In this document: positions 17,425-26,161 of the stretch, piece by piece
Position numbering within the stretch: position 1 is the stretch's first letter
Layout of the letters: every line of letters begins with the position of its first letter
Source: Flavobacteriales bacterium
GTDB taxonomy: Bacteria > Bacteroidota > Bacteroidia > Flavobacteriales_D > Crocinitomicaceae
NCBI GenBank assembly: GCA_947474675.1
Contig: CANJKA010000021.1
Coordinates: forward strand, 1-41,296
Direction of reading: 5' to 3'
Length of the DNA: 41,296 nucleotides
Program-made: the position numbers and the translations under genes
Notes under the pieces: generated by a model
The model's database searches: none
The model's input: the letters and a program-made list of their open reading frames with translations, nothing else
What the model was told of the DNA's origin: nothing

Positions 17425-19008
17425 TTAATCTTTAAACTCGATAGTTCCAAATTTCTCTTTTTTACCATAAACGGCATAAAGTGTCAATTGCTTTGAATTG
17501 TAGTCTGTTACAAATAGTTTAGGGACAATTATCGCTGAAATATCTTTTGCGTTGAATAAAGATTTACGTTTTACTTCACCAGTATTTAGATCTACTTCAA
17601 CAAATCCTACAGCATTTTTTCTTTTACTAAAGTTGGCAGTATATATATAGTCTGAATTTAAAAAGTTTCCTTTTTCATCGTAATTATTAATGTTATCATT
17701 AAAAATAAGGCACAACTTACCGTTGTCTATAAACGATGAATAAGAACTAAAAGAGTCATCATTTGTTGAGATTTGTTGTTTGTTAATTTTATTAATCCAA
17801 ATAAAACTGCCGTCAATATCAAATTTAAAAGTGATAATGTCCTTATAGAAATAAGTATAAGTTGTTGAAATGACACCTGTTCGTGGATCTCTGTATGAAT
17901 TTGTTACAATATAAAATTGTTCAAGTGAGCAAATAATACTACCGTCAGGTAATATATTTGTTTCACGTACCTTATAATCATAAAGCTGTGGTTCTTGACC
18001 TTTACCTTGAAGCTCTCTCTTTTTTGCTTTGTCTTTTTGTTTATCTGTCCAATCTTGTGTGATAAAATCGGTTTTAAATTCTTCGAACCCTTTTTTTATT
18101 ATTTCTTGTTTATTAAAATCTAGTCTCAAATAAAATATTCCATTGATGCCAATTTTTTTTAATTCACCATACACTCCTGTTATAGTTAAGAAATGGTTAT
18201 TATCTGATTCTATCGACATTGTTTCAACTCTTTTCCCTTGAAGATCAAGAATGTAGTCTTTTAATCCATTTGACGTAACATGTGCAATGTGAAAAGCTTT
18301 GTATTGTAAATATCTATTGAATATTTTTTTTTCATCAGGCTTACTGTATTCGATACTAGAAATAAAATAATCACCTGTATTAGAGAGATGATGAGAATAA
18401 ATATATGATTCCTCATCAGAGTAATTTAATTGATAAGACCCTTTGGATACCGTGCCTAAATCTTTATTAAAAATATGAAATCCATAATTTGTTTTTGCCT
18501 CTGATTTTTCATAGGTTTCCCAAATAACTCCAAAAAACTGTTTGTCTTTTGAATTGACAATTTTAAATTTTCCTTTACCTCTTCCTTTACCTGAAGATAT
18601 GTCATATTCGTCCAACAAAATAGCTTGACCTTTTGGTTCTAGGTTTTCACTATACTCCTGCATGTATATTTTATTCTTATTTTCACTTTTATCACTTAAG
18701 AAAACCATTAAATGATTGTTTACACAGGTAACTCCTTCATAAACAGCCATACTGTTTTCAACTTTCATAACAATCTTTCCTGTTGCCATTAAGGTTAGAT
18801 TATTATGTTTCGAAAGTTTTAAATAACCAAACAAAGCCCCTCCCGACCATCTTAAAGCAAAAAAATCTTCTTTTGATCTTGGGATAATTGAAATCATTGA
18901 TCCCGTTCTTTTGTCTAAATCACCCCATTTTACATTATATGATTGCCCAAAAGATTGGAATATCAATGTGAAAAGAAATATAAGAAGAATGGATGTAGAT
19001 TTTTTCAT
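17425..19008 (-). CDS. Exported protein of unknown function, coupled to purB
   Basis: 527 residues. Seen: a signal peptide (MKKSTSILLIFLFTLIFQSFG, then QSYNV) and a long beta-rich mature chain with alternating hydrophobic strands and charged turns (FGVIWETYEKSE, YFISSIEYSKPDEKK, TGVISTTYTYFYKD), suggesting a propeller-like or repeated beta fold. A Lys-rich segment near 325-340 (KQKDKAKKRELQGKGQ) looks like a loop. No family or catalytic motif recognised. Its ATG follows the purB stop codon directly (TAAATG), so translation is probably coupled to purB. A function in purine metabolism is not implied, because the product is exported. Confidence 0.72.
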   Translation of the reverse strand: MKKSTSILLIFLFTLIFQSFGQSYNVKWGDLDKRTGSMISIIPRSKEDFFALRWSGGALFGYLKLSKHNNLTLMATGKIVMKVENSMAVYEGVTCVNNHLMVFLSDKSENKNKIYMQEYSENLEPKGQAILLDEYDISSGKGRGKGKFKIVNSKDKQFFGVIWETYEKSEAKTNYGFHIFNKDLGTVSKGSYQLNYSDEESYIYSHHLSNTGDYFISSIEYSKPDEKKIFNRYLQYKAFHIAHVTSNGLKDYILDLQGKRVETMSIESDNNHFLTITGVYGELKKIGINGIFYLRLDFNKQEIIKKGFEEFKTDFITQDWTDKQKDKAKKRELQGKGQEPQLYDYKVRETNILPDGSIICSLEQFYIVTNSYRDPRTGVISTTYTYFYKDIITFKFDIDGSFIWINKINKQQISTNDDSFSSYSSFIDNGKLCLIFNDNINNYDEKGNFLNSDYIYTANFSKRKNAVGFVEVDLNTGEVKRKSLFNAKDISAIIVPKLFVTDYNSKQLTLYAVYGKKEKFGTIEFKD

Positions 19009-20364
19009 TTATTTAACTAATTGAATTCCGGTATAGTTCATAGGAGATATTGCTTTTAATTCTGTTTTTAAAGTATCAGAAATATCTAACGTATCTACAA
19101 AAGAATGAACAGTAATTTGTGTGACAGCTTCGTTTTTTCGAGTTAATCCTTTTAAAGCCTCATAAGGTTTTGGAAAACCTTCTCTTCTCAAAATTGTTTG
19201 AATTGCTTCTGCGACAACAGCCCAGTTTTCTTCAAGTTCAGCCTCGATTGCAGGTTCGTTTAAAAGTAATTTATCTAGACCTTGTAGAGTTGATTTTAAA
19301 GCAATAAAAGTGTGTGCAAAAGGCATTCCAATTGTTCTTAAAACAGTTGAATCTGTTAAATCTCTTTGCAATCTTGATACAGGTAATTTTGCTGCTAAAT
19401 GTTCAAATAATGCATTGGCAATTCCAATATTTCCTTCTGAATTTTCGAAATCAATTGGATTAACTTTGTGTGGCATTGCTGAAGATCCAACTTCTCCTTC
19501 TTTCAATTGTTGTTTGAAATAATTCATCGAAATGTACGTCCACATATCTCTGTCTAAATCTAAAACAATTGTATTGATTCTTTTTAAACAATCAAAAAGC
19601 GCTGCCAAATTATCGTAATGATCTATTTGAGTAGTCGTTTGACTTCTATCCAACCCTAAAATATCATTCACAAAATGATTTGCAAATTCAACCCAATCAT
19701 GTGAAGGAAATGAAACGAAATGAGCATTAAAATTTCCAGTTGCTCCTCCAAATTTAGAAGAAAATGGAATTGATTTTAAGGTTGCAATTTGCTTGTTTAA
19801 ACGTTCAGAAAAAACTTGAATTTCTTTACCTAAACGTGTTGGAGAAGCAGGTTGACCATGAGTTCTCGCTAACATTGGAATTTCTTTCCAGTCATTTTGA
19901 AGTTTTTCTAATTTCTCAACAACTTTACCGATTAATGGTAAATATGCTTCATTCACAGCGTCTTTTAAAGACAATGGAATAGAAGTGTTATTGATGTCTT
20001 GAGATGTTAATCCAAAATGAATAAATTCTAAAAAAGAGTCTAATCCTAAAGAGATCATTTTTTCTTTTAAGAAATATTCCACTGCTTTAACATCATGATT
20101 AGTAATTTTTTCCGTGTCTTTTATCCATTGAGCATCAACTTCAGAGAAATTAGTGCACAATAAACGAAGTTCAGAATATTTGTTTTTAGGAAAAGATTTT
20201 AATGGTTCTACACCTTCTTCAACTAGTGCTATTAAGTACTCAACTTCTACAGTTACTCTATATTTTATTAATCCAAATTCAGAGAAATAAGTTTGTAATT
20301 CTTGAGTTTTACCTTGGTATCTTCCATCAATTGGAGAGATTGCAGTGAGTGCATTTAAAATCAT
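19009..20364 (-). CDS. purB: Adenylosuccinate lyase
   Basis: Cytoplasmic enzyme of purine synthesis, cleaving SAICAR to AICAR and adenylosuccinate to AMP. 451 residues from the ATG at 20364, giving an E. coli-like N-terminus (LTAISPIDGRY); a longer reading from a TTG at 20415 adds 17 unlikely residues. Seen: LARTHGQPASPT with catalytic-type His169, and the fumarase/aspartase superfamily signature GSSAMPHKVNPIDFENSEGN at 293-312 with the catalytic Ser294/295 loop. Length matches the E. coli-type PurB group (about 456). It is followed without spacing by an exported unknown. A TATCTTTG element lies ~85 bp upstream. Confidence 0.97.
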   Translation of the reverse strand: MILNALTAISPIDGRYQGKTQELQTYFSEFGLIKYRVTVEVEYLIALVEEGVEPLKSFPKNKYSELRLLCTNFSEVDAQWIKDTEKITNHDVKAVEYFLKEKMISLGLDSFLEFIHFGLTSQDINNTSIPLSLKDAVNEAYLPLIGKVVEKLEKLQNDWKEIPMLARTHGQPASPTRLGKEIQVFSERLNKQIATLKSIPFSSKFGGATGNFNAHFVSFPSHDWVEFANHFVNDILGLDRSQTTTQIDHYDNLAALFDCLKRINTIVLDLDRDMWTYISMNYFKQQLKEGEVGSSAMPHKVNPIDFENSEGNIGIANALFEHLAAKLPVSRLQRDLTDSTVLRTIGMPFAHTFIALKSTLQGLDKLLLNEPAIEAELEENWAVVAEAIQTILRREGFPKPYEALKGLTRKNEAVTQITVHSFVDTLDISDTLKTELKAISPMNYTGIQLVK

Positions 20365-20446
20365 TCTATTTTTAAAATTAATTATTTTTATAATGAATTC
20401 TCTTTTTAAATACAATCTAAAGTCAATCGTTTTTAAAAAGAAAGGT

Positions 20447-20454
20447 CAAAGATA
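20447..20454 (-). promoter_or_regulatory. Putative -7 element of purB
   Basis: On the minus strand TATCTTTG; a second match, TAGATTTG, lies immediately upstream at 20456-20463. No TTG is found at the usual distance from either, so the active element is uncertain. Confidence 0.4.
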
Positions 20455-20592
20455 ACAAATCTAATAGGAAAGCTCTTCATTTATTATCTCTTTCTGTCAT
20501 AAAAAGCTTATTTTTTGAAGTTAGTTTGTGATTTTTTAGTTGTTTCTATTATTTTAAGGATGAACGGATATAAAAAATTGTTATTTTATTCT

Positions 20593-20600
20593 TACATTTG
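20593..20600 (+). promoter_or_regulatory. -7 element of the TPR/propeller gene
   Basis: TACATTTG matches TAnnTTTG and lies 29 nt before the ATG at 20630. The nearest upstream TTG (20578-20580) is only 12 bp away, so the -33 part is not clear. Confidence 0.45.
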
Positions 20601-20629
20601 TAAATTAATCTTGTTATAAAACTGTTTGT

Positions 20630-22015
20630 ATGAATTTTAGATTTCTCTTATTGATCATTTTACCTTTTTTATCTTTTTCATTAAAAGCTTCAGTTTTAAC
20701 TGAAGATACAAAATCATACCCTGATACATCTACTTCAATTGTTGATAGATCAGCCGCTATATTAATGATTGAAGAAGGGAAGCGTTTGTTTTTTGAAGGG
20801 AAAGTAAGAGATGCTTTAACGCAATTCAGAGCTTCAGGTTTAAAAGATCCTAATAGTTGGAGACCTATTTATTGGGTAGGTGAATGTCATTATTCAATGC
20901 ATAATTTTGGTTTTGCTTTGAAGTATGGTCACGATGCTATTAAGCATAATTCAGTTGACGTTGATAAAGAGGTGTATATGTTGCTAGGGAATTCATATCA
21001 CCATTTAGGGGATTTAGATTCTGCAATACTAAATTATCGATTAGCTTTAACATATCTGACTCCTGGTCGTTCTAAAGAATTGAATGTTTCATGGAAAATT
21101 GATCAATGTAATTTTGCTAAAAATCTTATTTCTTCAGGTCAGAAGTCTAAAAAAACTCACATGGATGGTGATATCAATACAGGTTTTAATGAGTACGCTC
21201 CTATTTTGAGTCATGATGGGAAAATTATTTATTTTACTTCTAGAAGAAACAATACGAAAGGTTCAAGGATGAATCCTGATGATCAAGAATATTTTGAAGA
21301 TATTTATAGAGCCGTTTGGAATGAAGCTTCTGAAAAATGGGATAGTATTACCAATGAAGTTGATAGAATAAATACAGATGGTTTTGATTCGTTTTCACAT
21401 TTGTCAGCTGATGGGTTAAGTGCTTTAATGACTGTAAACACAGAAGCGACTGATCATAAAAAAAGAACTAAAGGATCTGATATATTTGAGATAGTTTTTA
21501 CGAATAAAGGGAAATGGTCAACTCCAAAGAGTATTGTTAATCAAACGATTAATACTGGTTATTTTGAAGGTTCTCCAACAATGACAGCTGACGGAAACAC
21601 GATGTATTTTGTTTCTGATCGTAATGGAACTAAAAAGATGACTGACATCTATGTTGTTCATAAAAATGGAAAAACTTGGGGTGAGGCGGTTGCGATAAGT
21701 GATAGTGTTAACACCGTTGGAAACGAGACTACTCCTTATATTACTCCTGATGGAAAATATCTATTTTTTAGTTCTGATGGCCATTTGGGGATGGGTGGTT
21801 TAGATGTTTTTGTTTCTGAAAACTTAGGAAATAATTGGTCAGCTCCTAAAAACCTAGGGATTACAGTGAATTCTGTAAACAATGATACTCATTTTAAATA
21901 CTATCCTGAATTACAAAAAGCAGTGATGTCTGGCTTTGAAATTGTTGGACAAAAATCGAGTATCGATATGTATGAAGTAGATATGACTGAATATGTTTTT
22001 CCAGTGTTTTTTTAA
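20630..22015 (+). CDS. Exported TPR + PD40 propeller protein lacking an OmpA domain
   Basis: 461 residues. Seen: a signal peptide (MNFRFLLLIILPFLSFSLKA), TPR helices at ~45-165 (EEGKRLFFEGKVRDALTQF, YMLLGNSYHHLGDLDSAI), and a PD40 propeller at ~185-455 (FNEYAPILSHDGKIIYFTSRR, EGSPTMTADGNTMYFVSDR, TTPYITPDGKYLFFSSDGH). The first two modules match the order and blade style of the PorE-like protein at 14872-16953, including the FEDIY motif, but the chain stops after the propeller: no CRD and no OmpA domain. It therefore looks like a paralogue not anchored to peptidoglycan. Probably periplasmic; function unknown. Transcribed alone, convergent with the next gene (18 bp between stops). Confidence 0.83.
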   Translation: MNFRFLLLIILPFLSFSLKASVLTEDTKSYPDTSTSIVDRSAAILMIEEGKRLFFEGKVRDALTQFRASGLKDPNSWRPIYWVGECHYSMHNFGFALKYGHDAIKHNSVDVDKEVYMLLGNSYHHLGDLDSAILNYRLALTYLTPGRSKELNVSWKIDQCNFAKNLISSGQKSKKTHMDGDINTGFNEYAPILSHDGKIIYFTSRRNNTKGSRMNPDDQEYFEDIYRAVWNEASEKWDSITNEVDRINTDGFDSFSHLSADGLSALMTVNTEATDHKKRTKGSDIFEIVFTNKGKWSTPKSIVNQTINTGYFEGSPTMTADGNTMYFVSDRNGTKKMTDIYVVHKNGKTWGEAVAISDSVNTVGNETTPYITPDGKYLFFSSDGHLGMGGLDVFVSENLGNNWSAPKNLGITVNSVNNDTHFKYYPELQKAVMSGFEIVGQKSSIDMYEVDMTEYVFPVFF

Positions 22016-22033
22016 AGATTAATATTTAATTGA

Positions 22034-23791
22034 TTATTTAATAACAGTTACAAATCCTGTGAACTTTTTAAGTTCACCATTTGTCGAGGTATATTCTAGA
22101 TTGTAATAATAAACTCCATCATCTACCGTATTATTGTTTTGATCTTTCCCATCCCATGATTTAGATAAATCGCTTGATTCGTAAACGATATTTCCCCATC
22201 TATTTAGAATGACTATTTTACCAATTGCTTTATATGTTTTAAAGAATGATAACTGATCATTTAAACCATCTCCGTTTGGTGAAAATATATTAGAAGGAGA
22301 AAAGTCATCTATGATTACTGTTTCAGGATCTATTATAGGAGGATCATACACAAAACAAGCATCTTTTATTTTTAGAATAAACATGTCTTTTTTTCCTGTT
22401 GAAGTGATAGACTGATTATCAAATAGAATTGTATTATTGTAATATCCATCTACAAACACATTGCAATTTTCATCACACGTTATACCGTTCCCTCTGCTGT
22501 CGTCAGTTTCTCCCCCTTGCAAAACCCATTTCCATTTCCCTAAGGAATCCATGGCGGCAATGAAAACCTGAATGCTATCAGAACTTCCATTCAGTTCAAG
22601 TGTGCTTCCAAATTTTGCATTTTCTTTAAATTGACCTGTTACAAATATATTTCCAGTTTGATTAACGACAATTCCATTTCCTCGATCTCCTCCACTATTT
22701 GATCCTGCTTTTTTTACCCAATCCCAATCTCCATTTTTTGAGATACGACATACAAAAATGTCTCTATCTTCATCGCTTCCATTATTGTTAATCGTATCGT
22801 TTCCAAATATTGCAGCTCCTTTAAATTCACCTGTTATATAAAGATGGTTCTCATGGTCAAATGCAATGTCATTTGCTCTGTCATCCAAAGGGCTACCTGC
22901 ATTTTTTGCATATATAAACGTGCCATCAGTTGCGTATTTGGTAATGTAAATATCTGAAAGTCCATAACTAGTTAAAGTAGTTGTTTCAAATGTTTTTGAG
23001 CCTTGAAAGCCACCTACAACATAAATATTTTTTTCATCATCAACAGTAATTCTATTGTCTCTATAACCATCAACGCCACCATTTGTTTTAACCCATTGCC
23101 AAACACCTGAATTTGAAAGTTTAGCCACAAAAGCCAGAGAATCCATAGCTTGAACTGGGATTGCGATTGCATCGAAGTTTGCATAATGATCAGTTGGATC
23201 ATTGTTCGAAATAAATCCTGTCACTAGAATATCACCATCACTATCGGAAACCAAATCAAATCCATGATCATCGTTGTAAGGATATCCTCCTTCATCTACT
23301 CCTGCATTTTTTAACCAGATTTCGTTACCATCTGTATCTAATTTAAGGACATAGATTTGATCCGTATAACTAGTAGAATTATAAACGTTTAATCCGCCAA
23401 ATATTAGACCACCCCAGCAAGTTCCAGTGACATAAACATTTCCTGAAGGATCTAAACACAATCCTAAACCACGATCATCGTAATGATTGGAACCTCTTTT
23501 TACCCATAAATAATTACCATTAGGATCTATTTTAGCAACAAATACTTCTTTACTATGCAAGTCAATAAGAGGCATGTAAAATGGACCAAAAGTACCTTCT
23601 TCATTAAAGTATCCGGTGATAAAAGTATTTCCTTGTGCATCGACAGCAATTGATGTCGCCTTGTCAGATAATGGCCCACCACCAGTTATTAACCAGTCAA
23701 AAGTTTGACTAAAAGTAATCGTACTGAAAAAACTATAAAACAAAATACTTAAAAAGAAAGTAGGTCTGTGAATAGAAATAGTACTTCTCAT
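22034..23791 (-). CDS. SBBP-type beta-propeller protein with type B T9SS sorting domain
   Basis: 585 residues, predicted surface or secreted. Seen: a signal peptide (1 to ~28, ending TITFSQ); a repeated propeller at ~30-480, each unit carrying AxDxxGNxFITGYF-like and FVxKxDxxGxWxWVKxxG-like strands, the SBBP pattern; then a C-terminal ~90 residues at ~495-585 with SPSNIFSPNGDGLNDQL, KIVILNRWGNIVYESS, WDGKDQNNNTVDDGVYYY, which is the gliding-motility-associated (CHU_C, type B) sorting domain that routes proteins through T9SS. The function of the propeller is unknown. Convergent with the TPR/PD40 gene. Confidence 0.9.
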   Translation of the reverse strand: MRSTISIHRPTFFLSILFYSFFSTITFSQTFDWLITGGGPLSDKATSIAVDAQGNTFITGYFNEEGTFGPFYMPLIDLHSKEVFVAKIDPNGNYLWVKRGSNHYDDRGLGLCLDPSGNVYVTGTCWGGLIFGGLNVYNSTSYTDQIYVLKLDTDGNEIWLKNAGVDEGGYPYNDDHGFDLVSDSDGDILVTGFISNNDPTDHYANFDAIAIPVQAMDSLAFVAKLSNSGVWQWVKTNGGVDGYRDNRITVDDEKNIYVVGGFQGSKTFETTTLTSYGLSDIYITKYATDGTFIYAKNAGSPLDDRANDIAFDHENHLYITGEFKGAAIFGNDTINNNGSDEDRDIFVCRISKNGDWDWVKKAGSNSGGDRGNGIVVNQTGNIFVTGQFKENAKFGSTLELNGSSDSIQVFIAAMDSLGKWKWVLQGGETDDSRGNGITCDENCNVFVDGYYNNTILFDNQSITSTGKKDMFILKIKDACFVYDPPIIDPETVIIDDFSPSNIFSPNGDGLNDQLSFFKTYKAIGKIVILNRWGNIVYESSDLSKSWDGKDQNNNTVDDGVYYYNLEYTSTNGELKKFTGFVTVIK

Positions 23792-23905
23792 TAGTTATAG
23801 TTTTAATAGTTACTTTAATAATACGAAAATAATTTCTATAAAGTTGCTTTTTATATCGTAACTTTTTGATTTATTTGAGTTATAATTGTTTATAAATTTT
23901 TATTC

Positions 23906-24445
23906 ATGGATTTACTCTTTTCGCGATTGAATATTCTCTTTTTTACATTTTTATTTTTTACATTTTCTTTATTTTCTCAGAACGATTCAATTTCAAGAAA
24001 CCAAGAGGTAATAAATACTATGGAAAAATACGGACCTTCTATTTCTCCAACTTATGACACTGCAGTTTGTACAGAATTAGTTATTGGAATTTTAGAACAT
24101 TTATGTGTACTTGATTCGATGGATAAAAATAATATTCGAATAATTGTAACAGAGGATGTTTATCAACTAATTGAAAATGGGGCTCCTCAGCCGAAAGGTG
24201 TTTATTACGCTTTAACTAAAAGTAATAAAGGCATTGCTATTGATGATCATAAAGATGCTTTACCTGGAGATTTTGTTCAGTTTTGGTATCCAAATTCTTG
24301 GGGGCATTGTGGTGTTTTACACAGCATTGATCTGGTGAATAAAACAATGAAATTGTATTCGTCGTTTCCTTCAACTGAAGGTTATGGGATTCAAGAATTT
24401 GATATTCCAGACTACTGCTTTTTTGTCCGACTGAAAGAAAGATAG
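23906..24445 (+). CDS. Exported NlpC/P60-like protein
   Basis: 179 residues. Seen: a signal peptide (1 to ~24, TFSLFSQ) and a ~150-residue domain with the layout of NlpC/P60-type papain-fold enzymes: Cys55 in a helix start (DTAVCTELVIGIL), then the GDFVQFWYP strand and His134 in GHCGVLHSI. This spacing of Cys and His suits a cysteine peptidase or amidase acting on peptidoglycan stem peptides. The third residue of the triad is not certain, and the Cys motif (CTELV) differs from the classical DCSG, so activity and substrate are inferred. It faces a convergent hydrolase gene with 11 bp between the stops. Confidence 0.65.
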   Translation: MDLLFSRLNILFFTFLFFTFSLFSQNDSISRNQEVINTMEKYGPSISPTYDTAVCTELVIGILEHLCVLDSMDKNNIRIIVTEDVYQLIENGAPQPKGVYYALTKSNKGIAIDDHKDALPGDFVQFWYPNSWGHCGVLHSIDLVNKTMKLYSSFPSTEGYGIQEFDIPDYCFFVRLKER

Positions 24446-24456
24446 TTTAAACAGTT

Positions 24457-25239
24457 CTAAAGATCTTCTAGAGTAGAAAAAGTTCCACAAAATTCTTCAA
24501 ATTGATTATCTTCTCCTTCAATTATTTTAGAATTCATAAACAACCATTCATAAAATAAATCGGTATGAAAAATTCTCTCTAAACTTCCATGAGTAGCGGT
24601 TGGATTTCTGATATATAATAAATTTTCATCGTAAACATTTTGAATTGCCTCCACTATTTTATCAGACTCGGAAACAGGAACAGCTTTGTCATTCACACCA
24701 TGTTCAATCCATAAAGGGATCTTGGCCAAATTGGACGCATATTTTTCAGTTCCTCCTCCACAAAGTGCAACAGCAGCTGTTACGATTTCAGGATATTTAC
24801 CTGCAAAATCAAGTGTTCCGTATCCACCTAAACTCATTCCTGCAACGTATATTCTACTTGAATCTGTGTCGTACATCGACTGAATGTATTGTAACACATC
24901 TAGAATTTTATCTGGTTCCCAAGCTTTACCCATCTTGACTTGTGGGGCAATTACAATAGCTGGAATTTCTCTACCACGAATTATTTCATTAATGATTCCG
25001 TATCGTTTTACAATCTCTAAATTGTTTCCCGATAAACTTCTACCGTGTAAGAAAATTAAGATTGGAGGTTTAGATTTTAAGATGCTGTCAGAAGGTAAGT
25101 TGAGTAAAAATGGATAGTCAGCTTTGTCTCTAACAGCTGTTAATTGTGAAATAGATGAAAATGAATTTATGAAAAATAAAGCACAAATAACAAGCCATTT
25201 AGACTTTTTAATTGCTTTTATTTTTGTTTTGAAATTCAT
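24457..25239 (-). CDS. Exported alpha/beta-hydrolase (esterase family)
   Basis: 260 residues. Seen: an N-terminal basic stretch plus hydrophobic signal segment (residues ~1-32, ending FSSISQ); the oxyanion-hole motif FLHGRSLSGNN at ~63-73; the nucleophile elbow GMSLGGYGT with Ser136; Asp184 in HGVNDKAVP; and His217 in TATHGS. The order and spacing are those of dienelactone-hydrolase and PHB-depolymerase/feruloyl-esterase-like enzymes. The substrate cannot be read; a carboxyl ester hydrolase acting in the periplasm or outside is likely. Its start at 25239 lies 21 nt downstream of a TATCTTTG element. Confidence 0.85.
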   Translation of the reverse strand: MNFKTKIKAIKKSKWLVICALFFINSFSSISQLTAVRDKADYPFLLNLPSDSILKSKPPILIFLHGRSLSGNNLEIVKRYGIINEIIRGREIPAIVIAPQVKMGKAWEPDKILDVLQYIQSMYDTDSSRIYVAGMSLGGYGTLDFAGKYPEIVTAAVALCGGGTEKYASNLAKIPLWIEHGVNDKAVPVSESDKIVEAIQNVYDENLLYIRNPTATHGSLERIFHTDLFYEWLFMNSKIIEGEDNQFEEFCGTFSTLEDL

Positions 25240-25259
25240 TTTTCTTTGTTTTCGGAGGT

Positions 25260-25267
25260 CAAAGATA
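25260..25267 (-). promoter_or_regulatory. -7 element of the hydrolase gene
   Basis: On the minus strand TATCTTTG, a full TAnnTTTG match, 21 nt upstream of the start codon. No TTG lies at the usual distance. Confidence 0.45.
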
Positions 25268-25366
25268 CCTCTAATTGATTTGTTTTTTGATGATTATGGA
25301 TTGTAGGTTGCAAACAATTGTTAAATTTTATCAACAAAATTCTTTCTTTTTAGATTTAAATTCGTG

Positions 25367-25396
25367 TCTTTTATCGTGAAGTCTTTTGTCTTGAAG
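25367..25396. repeat. Tandem 15-bp duplication upstream of truA
   Basis: Two adjacent copies of TCTTTTRTCKTGAAG (25367-25381 and 25382-25396; 13 of 15 identical). It supplies the -33 TTG of the truA promoter and is built from GTCTTTT/GTCTTGA-like heptamers. Confidence 0.6.
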
Positions 25397-25415
25397 TCAT
25401 TAAATGTTACTTTTA
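25386..25415 (+). promoter_or_regulatory. Promoter of truA, giving a leaderless or very short leader
   Basis: TTG at 25386-25388, 19-bp spacer, TACTTTTA at 25408-25415 (seven of eight to TAnnTTTG). The ATG at 25420 is 5 nt downstream, so transcription would start at or next to the start codon. Confidence 0.5.
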
Positions 25416-25419
25416 CAAA

Positions 25420-26154
25420 ATGCAAAGATATTTCGTAGAACTTTCGTATAATGGCTCCACTTTTTTTGGATGGCAACGTCAACCTAAGCAAATTTCTGTT
25501 CAGGAAGAAATAGAAAATGCTTTTACAAAGTTGAATTCAAATGTTCCAATCTCTGTTGTTGGATGTGGTAGAACGGATGCAGGAGTTCATGCAAATCATT
25601 ATATTCTTCATGTTGATTTAGAGGGAGTAAAAGATATTGAACATCTTATTTTTAAATTGAACCGAATTCTACCTGATAGCATTGTTATCCATTCTGTGAA
25701 AGTTGTACCTGACGATATGCATGCTCGATTTAAAGCTACTTCAAGAACCTATCGTTATTTCATGAATTCTAAGAAAAATCCATTTAAACAAGGTTTAAGT
25801 TGGACATATCCTCAAGAATTAGATTTTAATGCAATGAACAAAGCAGGAGAATTTTTAATGGGCACAAAAGATTTTACATCGTTTTCAAAAGTAAATACAG
25901 ATGTAAAAACCAATATTTGCACGGTAACAAAAGCACATTGGGTTCAAGTAGATGAATTTAATTATTACTTTGAAATTACTGCTGATCGTTTTTTAAGAAA
26001 TATGGTAAGGGCAACTGTAGGAACTTTACTTGAGATTGGTAGTGGTAAGATATCTCCAGAATCTATATTAACTGTGTTAGAGGAAAAGGATAGGGGGGCA
26101 GCTGCAATTTCTGTTCCTGCTCATGGTTTGTTTTTGTGGGAGGTGCTTTATTAA
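25420..26154 (+). CDS. truA: tRNA pseudouridine(38-40) synthase
   Basis: Converts uridines 38-40 in the anticodon stem of many tRNAs to pseudouridine; cytoplasmic. 244 residues, normal for TruA. Seen: the N-terminal YNGSTFFGWQRQP motif, the catalytic loop GCGRTDAGVHA with Asp53, and the C-terminal helix FLRNMVRATVGTLLEIGSG typical of the family. Its stop is followed by a repeat-rich 222-bp gap and then the convergent tyrS gene, so it is likely monocistronic. Confidence 0.97.
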   Translation: MQRYFVELSYNGSTFFGWQRQPKQISVQEEIENAFTKLNSNVPISVVGCGRTDAGVHANHYILHVDLEGVKDIEHLIFKLNRILPDSIVIHSVKVVPDDMHARFKATSRTYRYFMNSKKNPFKQGLSWTYPQELDFNAMNKAGEFLMGTKDFTSFSKVNTDVKTNICTVTKAHWVQVDEFNYYFEITADRFLRNMVRATVGTLLEIGSGKISPESILTVLEEKDRGAAAISVPAHGLFLWEVLY

Positions 26155-26161
26155 TTATTTA

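Noticed and set aside
20365..20415. N-terminal extension of PurB from a TTG at 20415
   Set aside because: The added 17 residues do not resemble any PurB; the ATG at 20364 gives the typical start ahead of SPIDGRY.
24645..25306. Plus-strand open frames opposite the alpha/beta-hydrolase
   Set aside because: The minus strand encodes a complete catalytic triad with signal peptide; the plus frames show no motif and have implausible composition.
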